Of a DNA stretch of 64,000 nt, positions 57,372-64,000 are shown in pieces. A program made the translations under genes and the position numbers. The stretch is from Maribellus sediminis (GTDB taxonomy: Bacteria > Bacteroidota > Bacteroidia > Bacteroidales > Prolixibacteraceae): NCBI RefSeq assembly GCF_011799805.1, contig NZ_WXUB01000004.1, forward strand, positions 186,001-250,000, in the 5' to 3' direction. Each line of letters opens with the position of its first letter. The stretch's first letter is position 1. The notes beneath the pieces were generated by a model. That model ran no database searches. It was given only the letters and a program-made list of their open reading frames with translations, and had not been told where the DNA came from.

Positions 57372-59765
57372 ATGATCATACGCTTTGTAATACGAAACTT
57401 AAAGAAACATCCTTTTCTTAATTTGATTAAGGTGCTCGGACTGGCACTGGCTTTAACCGGAATTGTATTTATATCGCTTTTCCTGAAAAATGAATTGAGC
57501 TATGATGCCTACCATAAAAATTCGGACAGGATTTATCGATTCACCATTACAACTCCGGAGTCTTTTGGAAACGGTCATTTTGCACGTTTTTACAATGCGC
57601 AACAAATTCCGCAACTTGCCGATTACTTTTCTGATATTGACGAGTTTGTGAGATTGGCTCCGGTGCGTGGTGGTGTTGTGTTACACGACGAAAAATATTA
57701 CGATGTAAACGAAGCGTTTGAATGCGACAGCACTTTCTTTTCGGTTTTTGATGCTCCGCTACTAATTGGAAACAGTAAAACCGTATTGGAGTCACCTGCC
57801 TCGATGGTGGTTTCCGAATCTTTTGCTAAAAAAGTTTTTGGCAGTGAAAATCCGGTTGGTCAGGTGATATCCATTCCGCCGGGACAGTTTTATGCCGATA
57901 AAACCGATTATACGATAAAAGGCGTGATGAAAGACTTTCCGCAAAACAGTCATTTTCATCCCGATTTTATTGCCACGCTCGCGCAGGGAGAAATGCAGGG
58001 CTGGGCATTTAGCTATTTCTTGCTGGCACCCAATGCCGATCCGCAAAATATTACGTCGCGTTACGCCGAATTCATAGCGGCCAACAGCAATATGACGGCA
58101 GATCAGGTAAAGACAAAAGCGCATTTGCAAAACATAACCGATATCCATTTGCACTCCGATAAACTTCGTGAAATTGAGCCAAACGGAAACATGACGAACA
58201 TTTTTGTGCTGGCCATCGCAGCGTTGATTCTGTTGTTGATTTCAATGAGTAACTATGCCGGCCTTAACCTGGGAATGGCCGGTTTCAGCGCTAAGTTTAT
58301 GACGATGAATCAAATTCTGGGCGCGTCGAAACATGCCGGATTACTGTATTTTATTGCCGAGAGTTTATTCATAGTTACGGCTTCTATTTTGCTGTTCGTC
58401 TTGTTTTCTATTCCTGTGCATTCGCTTATTCAAAGTCATTTTGGAGTCGATCTTCTAAACGGAAACCTGCTGCCCTTGATTCTGATTGTTATACTTTTCA
58501 GCATGTTGGGAATTCTTTCCGGATTACAGCCCGTACTGAAACAAAACTTTGACCGCTTATTTTCATCACTACGAAATTCAAAACCGCTATTCTCAAAAAG
58601 TGTTTCAGTAAACAAAGGAATCATTGTGTTTCAATACACCTTTGCCATTGCACTGATTGTGGCTGTTCTGATCATCTCGCGGCAAACCAATTTTGCCATG
58701 AAAAGCTCGATGGGGGTGCAGGAAGACAACGTTGTTTGTTTCGAATCGGTACATGCCAGCGTCCAGCAAAAGTTCGATGTTTTCAAAGCTGAACTTTTGA
58801 AATACAATTCCATCGAATCGGTATCGGCAATGATGGAGCCTCCCGGCGGAGAAGCCAACGACATGTTCGCTTTCGAACTGGAAGGATACGAACAAGAGGA
58901 AAATTCAATGGAAAAATTGGGGGTTTTTCCCTGCGATTATTCATTTGCTTCGCTTTTCGACCTCACGTTTTTAAGCGGTACTAACTTTTCAGCGGATAAC
59001 GCAGATGCCGAAGGTTCGGGTGAGTACATTATCAACGAGGCGGCGATGCACCAACTGGGCTACGCCGCCCCTGATTTGATTGTTGGAAAAGAATTTCAGC
59101 TTATTTCTCCGGTTCCGGCCATTACCATTCCAAAAGGGAAAATTACGGGTGTGGTAAAAGATTTTCACCTTTCGAGTATAAAGAAGAAAGTAAGGCCACT
59201 TGTATTTTTTAAACGTGAAAATCTGTGGCTGCTCAATTTTGTGGTTTCGTACAAACCGGGCATGAAAGAGGAAGCCGTCCGCGACATGCAAACCGTTTGG
59301 ACAAAACTATTTCCGGCCTATCCTTTCAATTACGAATATGTGGGTACGATGTACAAGGCAGTATACAAAACTGAGATTTTGCAGGCCCGGCTACTTTCTG
59401 TTTTTACGCTATTATCCATTTTCATCTGCTCAATGGGATTGCTTGGACTTTCCTTGCTGATCAGCCAACAGCGCACCAAGGAAATCGGGATCAGGAAAGT
59501 GAACGGTGCAAATGTGTTGGAAATTTTGGCCATGCTCAATAAAGATTTTGTAAAATGGATTGTGCTTGCGTTTGTGATAGCCACGCCTGCTGCCTGGTAC
59601 GCCATGAATAAATGGCTCGAGAACTTTGTCTACAAAACTAACCTGAGCTGGTGGATTTTTGCCTTGGCAGGATTACTGGCACTTGGAATTGCATTATTGA
59701 CAGTAGCGTTTCAATCGTGGCGGGCAGCAACCCGGAATCCTGTTGAAGCCTTACGCTATGAGTAA
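57372..59765 (+). CDS. FtsX/MacB-like ABC permease 3
   Basis: A 797-residue double MacB_PCD-FtsX permease. The second coupling loop is QQRTKEIGIRKVNGANVLEI (about 694-713), followed by the terminal helices and SWRAATRNPVEALRYE. The first half lacks the KEIGIRK block (FSAKFMTMNQILGASKH stands there), so coupling may rest on the C-terminal half. Its last 100 residues are strikingly like those of permease 4, far more than the rest. Confidence 0.9.
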   Translation: MIIRFVIRNLKKHPFLNLIKVLGLALALTGIVFISLFLKNELSYDAYHKNSDRIYRFTITTPESFGNGHFARFYNAQQIPQLADYFSDIDEFVRLAPVRGGVVLHDEKYYDVNEAFECDSTFFSVFDAPLLIGNSKTVLESPASMVVSESFAKKVFGSENPVGQVISIPPGQFYADKTDYTIKGVMKDFPQNSHFHPDFIATLAQGEMQGWAFSYFLLAPNADPQNITSRYAEFIAANSNMTADQVKTKAHLQNITDIHLHSDKLREIEPNGNMTNIFVLAIAALILLLISMSNYAGLNLGMAGFSAKFMTMNQILGASKHAGLLYFIAESLFIVTASILLFVLFSIPVHSLIQSHFGVDLLNGNLLPLILIVILFSMLGILSGLQPVLKQNFDRLFSSLRNSKPLFSKSVSVNKGIIVFQYTFAIALIVAVLIISRQTNFAMKSSMGVQEDNVVCFESVHASVQQKFDVFKAELLKYNSIESVSAMMEPPGGEANDMFAFELEGYEQEENSMEKLGVFPCDYSFASLFDLTFLSGTNFSADNADAEGSGEYIINEAAMHQLGYAAPDLIVGKEFQLISPVPAITIPKGKITGVVKDFHLSSIKKKVRPLVFFKRENLWLLNFVVSYKPGMKEEAVRDMQTVWTKLFPAYPFNYEYVGTMYKAVYKTEILQARLLSVFTLLSIFICSMGLLGLSLLISQQRTKEIGIRKVNGANVLEILAMLNKDFVKWIVLAFVIATPAAWYAMNKWLENFVYKTNLSWWIFALAGLLALGIALLTVAFQSWRAATRNPVEALRYE

Positions 59766-59768
59766 TAT

Positions 59769-59900
59769 ACCCCAAACCCCTGTAGGGGCTTTGGGCCTGA
59801 GAATAGAATTGTAGTTGGAGCTACAATGAAATAGAAATATGATAAATGATATTACACTAATCGGAATACAAAAAAGTCACCTTTAGGGGATTTAGAGGCA
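59769..59900. mobile_element. Internally deleted, decayed DUF559 element (132 bp)
   Basis: Left end ACCCCAAACCCCTGTAGGGG, right end CACCTTTAGGGGATTTAGAG; it retains the ATCGGAATACA piece seen near the right end of the full copy. It begins four bases after the permease 3 stop. More mutated than the copy at 57154. Confidence 0.75.
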
Positions 59901-59936
59901 ATAAAAATGAAGGACTTAACTAATTAGAAGTGGCAA

Positions 59937-60009
59937 TAAGCGATAATGCTTCAAATTAAACATTGCAGAGCCTCATTTTTTTAAAAAGCAAATATGCTGA
60001 GAAATAATA
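59937..60009 (+). pseudogene. Fragment of a DUF559 gene
   Basis: About 73 bases resemble codons 4-28 of the intact DUF559 gene (for example GCAGAGCCTCAT against GCAAAGCCTCAT, and ATGCTGAGAAA shared), but the frame is interrupted by stops. It lies outside the 132-bp element, 22 bases before permease 4, implying at least one earlier insertion here. Confidence 0.65.
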
Positions 60010-60030
60010 CTATAAAAACCAATAACTAAG

Positions 60031-62406
60031 ATGTACAATCTAAAATTCATAGTACGGCGCTTGTTTAAAGACAAAGTCTTTTCTCTGATTAATATTTTTG
60101 GTTTGGTGATCGGAATTTCTTCTTTTCTGATTTTATTCATTCACGTTTCAAACGAAAAGAGTTTCGACAAACACATTCCCGATCACAAAAATATCTATCG
60201 GGTAACTTCCATTCCGGGTGGACGCGACAATGCCGTGTGGGCGAGAAGCATGGGCATTGTTCATTCTGCCTCGGCTGAAATTCCTGAGGTAAAACTGGCC
60301 ACGCAGTTTACACATTGCGACCTGGGAACCATAAAACTGGGAGAAAATACCTTTTCGCAGAAAAATATAATGTCGGTAGATGAGGCATTCTTTAAGATGT
60401 TCGACGTGCAGGTAGTTGCCGGCGATGTGTCAGAATTGTTGAAACCAAACACGGTTTTTGTTACTGAGGCATTTGCACGCAAACATTTTGGAGAGCGATC
60501 GCCTATCGGTGAATTGATCAACGTTCAGGCTTTGCAGTATTTGCGCGATCTGGGCGATTACGAAATCCGCGGAATAGTGAAGAATACGCATCCCAAAACA
60601 CATTTTCGTTTCGAGTTGCTGTTGTCGCAAAACGGAGCCTTACACGAACGTTATGCCTCGCTGCCTGATCGAAAAATCCAGTGGACCTACAACTATTTCG
60701 AACTTCAGAATGGTGCCGATCCAAAACTTGTTGCCGATAAGGTAAGCGTTTTTTACGATGCCAGCAGTTTGAAAACAATACCCGGCCCGCAGGAATACGC
60801 TTTTTACTTATTTCCGATGGATGATATTCATTTGAAATCGGATTATCGCTTTGAATTACGCGAAAGTTCCAGCAAAATAAACATCACTTTGTTCATCCTA
60901 ATTTCCTTTGTGATATTGATGATCTCCTTGCTGAACTTTACCAATCTTTCGATTGCCAAGCTGATAAAACGATCGCAGGAACTTGGTTTGAAACGCTCGA
61001 TCGGAGCGAGCAGCAGGCAGATTCTTGCCCAGGTTCTTCTCGAGGTGACTGTAATCTGTGTTGTGGCAATTGGCTTTTCCCTGCTCACCATCGAAGTTTT
61101 GGAACCTGTAATCAATCGCTTATTCGAGATTGATTTCCGTGTATATTATAACGAACCTATTGTTTATTTGACCATGGCCGGAGTCTTGATTAGCTGCCTT
61201 CTGCTGACCGCGATTTTTGTTGTTGGATTTTTACTGATGCGAAATACAACGATCGATATTCTGGCAGGCCGTAACAATTTTACAGGAAGTTATGTGCTGA
61301 AATCGCTGCTGGTGGTGCAGGTTGCCATTGTTATCGTATTGATATCGGGAACTTTTCTGGTAAACAAACAAATAAGTTTTGTACTGAATAAACCGCTGGG
61401 TTTCGATAAGGAAAATGTGGTGGTTCTCAATGTGAAAGATTTATCAAAAGATCCGGCCGTTTTTGCGCGCGAACTCGAAAAACAAACGTCCATTGAATCG
61501 GTGGGATTAACCATGCAGCATTTTGGCTACCCGGCGCAGGGCATGCCGCTCGATGGCCTTGGACTCGAAGGTTCGGCAGAATTTGTTTTTGCCAATTACG
61601 ATTACCTGAAAACAATGAACATCAAATTGGTTGAAAACTGGATCACTCCGGGTACCGACACCGTGAGGGGGATGGTTATCAATAATCACCTGTATAAACG
61701 TTTGCTTGAACGACACGGCAGTATGGAAAATCTCAAAGCTTATTCGGATGCACAACCACTTGGACCCGGAGAAACACGAATTAACTTTATAGGCGTTGCC
61801 GAAGATTTTAACTACAGTTCGGCACATGAAAGCATTGGCGATTTTGCTTTCTGGCTCGATGAATCGAATAATCGTGCGCGTTTTACGCATGTTCGTATCA
61901 ATAATCTTCTGGGCGGAATGGATGCCATAAAACGAGGCTGGAACACCTATTATCCGGGGCAGGAACTGGACTATTTCTTTCTCGACGACAGGCTCGCGGA
62001 ACAATACAAAGCTGAGACCATACTTAGCCGGATTCTTTTTGCTTTTTCGGCCATCGGAATATTTATAAGTATGATCGGGATAAGTGCCATGGCGCTCTTT
62101 ATTTCGCAGCAACGCACCAAGGAAATTGGTATCCGGAAAGTTAACGGAGCAACAGTCTCAGAAATTTTAGGACTGCTCAACCAAAGCTTTGTACGTTGGG
62201 TGATAATTGCTTTTGTATTTGCAACGCCGATTGCCTGGTACTCCATGCATGAATGGCTCGAAAACTTTGCCTACAAAACCACTTTAAGCTGGTGGATTTT
62301 TGCATTGGCCGGTATGCTGGCTCTGGGAATTGCGCTTCTAACGGTAAGCTGGCAAAGTTGGCGGGCAGCCACAAGAAATCCTGTTGAGGCCTTACGATAC
62401 GAGTAA
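60031..62406 (+). CDS. FtsX/MacB-like ABC permease 4
   Basis: A 791-residue double MacB_PCD-FtsX permease, last of the four. The first coupling loop reads SQELGLKRSIGASSRQIL (about 319-336), the second QQRTKEIGIRKVNGATVSEI (about 692-711). The final 100 residues closely match permease 3, ending SWRAATRNPVEALRYE. All four share the single ATPase as the only apparent motor. Expression probably begins at the sigma-54 promoter 13 kb upstream or at unrecognised internal promoters. Confidence 0.9.
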   Translation: MYNLKFIVRRLFKDKVFSLINIFGLVIGISSFLILFIHVSNEKSFDKHIPDHKNIYRVTSIPGGRDNAVWARSMGIVHSASAEIPEVKLATQFTHCDLGTIKLGENTFSQKNIMSVDEAFFKMFDVQVVAGDVSELLKPNTVFVTEAFARKHFGERSPIGELINVQALQYLRDLGDYEIRGIVKNTHPKTHFRFELLLSQNGALHERYASLPDRKIQWTYNYFELQNGADPKLVADKVSVFYDASSLKTIPGPQEYAFYLFPMDDIHLKSDYRFELRESSSKINITLFILISFVILMISLLNFTNLSIAKLIKRSQELGLKRSIGASSRQILAQVLLEVTVICVVAIGFSLLTIEVLEPVINRLFEIDFRVYYNEPIVYLTMAGVLISCLLLTAIFVVGFLLMRNTTIDILAGRNNFTGSYVLKSLLVVQVAIVIVLISGTFLVNKQISFVLNKPLGFDKENVVVLNVKDLSKDPAVFARELEKQTSIESVGLTMQHFGYPAQGMPLDGLGLEGSAEFVFANYDYLKTMNIKLVENWITPGTDTVRGMVINNHLYKRLLERHGSMENLKAYSDAQPLGPGETRINFIGVAEDFNYSSAHESIGDFAFWLDESNNRARFTHVRINNLLGGMDAIKRGWNTYYPGQELDYFFLDDRLAEQYKAETILSRILFAFSAIGIFISMIGISAMALFISQQRTKEIGIRKVNGATVSEILGLLNQSFVRWVIIAFVFATPIAWYSMHEWLENFAYKTTLSWWIFALAGMLALGIALLTVSWQSWRAATRNPVEALRYE

Positions 62407-62412
62407 GGGGTA

Positions 62413-62453
62413 GATCCCGACAGCATCGTCGGGATTGAGGTACTTCGATACGA
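62413..62453. repeat. 41-bp direct repeat, left of the DUF559 element
   Basis: Starts GATCCCG and ends GAGGTACTTCGATACGA; recurs at 62950-62991 on the other side of the DUF559 element. The stem ATCCCGACAGCATCGTCGGGAT-type pairing is visible within it. Either a separate REP family or a target duplicated around the insertion. Confidence 0.7.
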
Positions 62454-62463
62454 ATAATAGTTC

Positions 62464-62924
62464 ACCCCAAACCCCTGAAGGGGTTTAAAGAAAAAGATGA
62501 TGGATATAAACGATAATATTTCAATGTTTTACGGCGCAAAGCCTCATATTTTTGAAAAAGCGAAAATGCTGAGAAAGAATATGACTGGGGCAGAAAAGTT
62601 ACTATGGGAGCAACTAAAAGGAAAGAAAATATTGGAATTACGGTTTCGTTCGCAACATCCAATTGACATTTTTATCGCTGATTTTTACTGTCATCCATTA
62701 AAACTTGTAATTGAAGTTGATGGAGGAATTCATAAATCTAAAGAACAAAATGAATATGATATTGGAAGAACTGCTGAGTTAAATTATTGGGGAATCGAGG
62801 TAGTAAGATTCACAAATGAAGAGATTGAAAATGATATAAAAAAAGTAATTAATTCGATAAAGCAGAAATGTTTAAATCGCCAATCGGAGATACAAAAAAG
62901 TCCCCTTTAGGGGATTTAGGGGTA
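62464..62924. mobile_element. Full DUF559 endonuclease element (461 bp)
   Basis: Terminal inverted repeats: ACCCCAAACCCCTGAAGGGG at the left; the right end, read on the other strand, is TACCCCTAAATCCCCTAAAG. Each contains a CCCCT/AGGGG hairpin. The only gene inside is the DUF559 protein, whose stop codon lies within the right hairpin (CTTTAG). Two deleted relatives lie at 57154 and 59769. Confidence 0.82.
62497..62910 (+). CDS. DUF559 (Vsr-like fold) endonuclease-family protein
   Basis: A 137-residue protein of the DUF559 family, related to Vsr and PD-(D/E)xK nucleases. Candidate catalytic residues are Asp62 (IADFYC), Glu73 and Asp75 (VIEVDGG) and His79. N-terminal KMLRKNMTGAEKLLWEQLKG is typical. 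DUF559 genes are widespread single genes; no biochemical function is established for most. The last five codons lie in the right inverted repeat, so the gene and the element are one unit. Confidence 0.88.
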   Translation: MMDINDNISMFYGAKPHIFEKAKMLRKNMTGAEKLLWEQLKGKKILELRFRSQHPIDIFIADFYCHPLKLVIEVDGGIHKSKEQNEYDIGRTAELNYWGIEVVRFTNEEIENDIKKVINSIKQKCLNRQSEIQKSPL

Positions 62925-62949
62925 AAAAACTTGGCGGACAGCATCAACA

Positions 62950-62991
62950 GATCCCGCGATCGAAGCATCGGGATTGAGGTACTTCGATACG
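62950..62991. repeat. 41-bp direct repeat, right of the DUF559 element
   Basis: Begins GATCCCGCGATCGAAGCATC and ends GAGGTACTTCGATACG; nearly the same as the copy at 62413, same orientation. Precedes the last gene by about 60 bases. Confidence 0.7.
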
Positions 62992-63053
62992 CGTAATGAA
63001 AAATTTGAAACTGGCAATGTTTTTGTTAAATACGAGCCATAATAAAACCGAAA

Positions 63054-64000
63054 ATGATCAAACTAATACTTTCTCTTTTATGTATTGTTGTTTTATTTCA
63101 TTCGTGCAGCAATAAAAACAAACTCAAAACCGATGAGCATTCACTTGTGAAGCAAATCCTCACCGAAGAAGAACAGCTGGCACATGAACAACAGTTGCGT
63201 GCCGAACGTGAAAAGCAACTGGCTGATTCGCTGGCAAAATTACCCAAAGGCTTTCGGTTTAAAGAAGAACGGGGAGTCGACCCTGAACATCCGCCAATGG
63301 TAATCGACATTGCCGGAAGCCTGGAAAACTTCAAATCATTTAAGCTTTCCGACTTTGCTTCTAAAATCGACTACATCCGAATAGAACAGCCTGAGGATTC
63401 TGTCTTCCATCCTAAAATGAAGTTCAATTACCTGATGCTGGACGATTATATCGTCGCATCCAACCTTTACGGAATAGTTCTTTATACCAGGAAAGGTGAA
63501 TTTGTAACCAATGTGGTTTGCAACAAATCGACAGGTATAACCTACCAGCCGGAAAAGAATATGATAACAACCATGTCATCATTTACAAGAATTGGCGCCG
63601 GTTTTAGTTTGTGGAACGAGGGAAATGAGCTGTTCTATACCTATGTGAACAACATAAGCGGACAGCAATTTATTATGAAGCTGGATTGCAGTAATATTCC
63701 TGTTTCAATGTCAACCGTCAATAATCCTGAAACTCCCGATGCGATTATTGGGAAGGGGAACATTGACCTGGATTTTAATCACGGTTTGCCTCCTCCTATG
63801 GTTCTACGTAAAAATGCAACAACGGAATTGCTTGACCGGAGTCGGATGAAACAAACGATGAGTAGTTACAGGCTTGACAACAATACATACATTCAGTTCT
63901 TAAGCGGAGAAAATATGTTTGCAATCTTTGGTAACAGCGGCGATACTTTGGCAACATTTTCGAAAAACGAGCAGGTGAAAAATTATACAAAAAGTATAAT
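63054..64000 (+). CDS. 6-bladed beta-propeller-like lipoprotein (cut by window edge)
   Basis: An open frame runs from ATG 63054 to the window end (315 codons). MIKLILSLLCIVVLFHSC is a lipoprotein signal (lipobox FHSC); a charged helical stretch rich in E/Q/K follows (about 35-60). The block IDIAGSLENFKSFKLSDFASKIDYIRIEQ (about 85-113) resembles the entry strand of the Bacteroidota 6-bladed beta-propeller lipoproteins. Function is unknown; many such proteins are encoded near regulators or transporters. The C-terminus is missing. Confidence 0.72.
   Translation, partial: MIKLILSLLCIVVLFHSCSNKNKLKTDEHSLVKQILTEEEQLAHEQQLRAEREKQLADSLAKLPKGFRFKEERGVDPEHPPMVIDIAGSLENFKSFKLSDFASKIDYIRIEQPEDSVFHPKMKFNYLMLDDYIVASNLYGIVLYTRKGEFVTNVVCNKSTGITYQPEKNMITTMSSFTRIGAGFSLWNEGNELFYTYVNNISGQQFIMKLDCSNIPVSMSTVNNPETPDAIIGKGNIDLDFNHGLPPPMVLRKNATTELLDRSRMKQTMSSYRLDNNTYIQFLSGENMFAIFGNSGDTLATFSKNEQVKNYTKSI

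Overview
The window looks like chromosomal DNA of a Bacteroidota bacterium, probably of the Marinilabiliales/Prolixibacteraceae kind (inferred from gene content, not from a search). The evidence is -7 promoter motifs of the TAnnTTTG type, secreted GH2 and GH20 glycosidases, a barrel-less TonB-plug protein, LytS/LytTR signalling, a carotenoid operon with a hydratase-type last gene, a menaquinone operon with a short MenE, and 800-residue FtsX/MacB permeases ending in NPVEALRYE. I found no rRNA, tRNA, CRISPR array or prophage.

Layout. 0-3.2 kb: a minus-strand carotenoid operon (crtB, idi, crtZ, lycopene cyclase, CruF-like hydratase, start of an acyltransferase). 3.4-9 kb: a CBM9-like protein, an SNF2 helicase, an exported Gfo/Idh/MocA oxidoreductase and an Hsp20 chaperone. 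9.3-12.7 kb: a Na+-pumping oxaloacetate decarboxylase operon (gamma, alpha, beta). 12.8-21.2 kb: a GH20 hexosaminidase, a GH2 beta-galactosidase and an MG2/TonB-plug protein. 21.4-29.5 kb: a hexuronate operon with the epimerase UxaE, isomerase UxaC, KDG kinase, KDPG aldolase and a three-part TRAP transporter; together they would import galacturonate/glucuronate and feed the lower Entner-Doudoroff steps, with fructuronate reductase and mannonate dehydratase needed from elsewhere. 29.6-32.8 kb: a lipoprotein, LytS-type kinase and LytTR regulator, then a secreted helix-grip-like protein. 33-36.5 kb: a heterodimeric ABC exporter with one degenerate ATP site. 36.6-43.7 kb: a minus-strand menaquinone operon (thioesterase, menF, menD, menB, menA, menC, menE) without menH.

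43.8-62.4 kb is the most unusual part. A histidine kinase and a sigma-54 activator (NtrC type) are divergent from a TolC-HlyD-ATPase-four-permease export cluster. The intergenic space carries a well-spaced -24/-12 promoter and two tandem dyads that look like activator sites, so the cluster is probably sigma-54 controlled by its neighbours. The export cluster is peppered with small repeat-bounded elements that begin within a few bases of stop codons: a four-helix-bundle (23S-IVS type) cassette, an IS200-like Y1 transposase with hairpin repeats and an empty copy, and a DUF559 endonuclease cassette with terminal inverted repeats plus two internally deleted copies of about 130 bp. The window ends in a lipoprotein of the 6-bladed beta-propeller kind, cut by the window edge.

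All family calls come from reading motifs in the translated sequence; no database search was run. Start codons were moved inward where a signal peptide, a promoter or family length argued against the longest frame.
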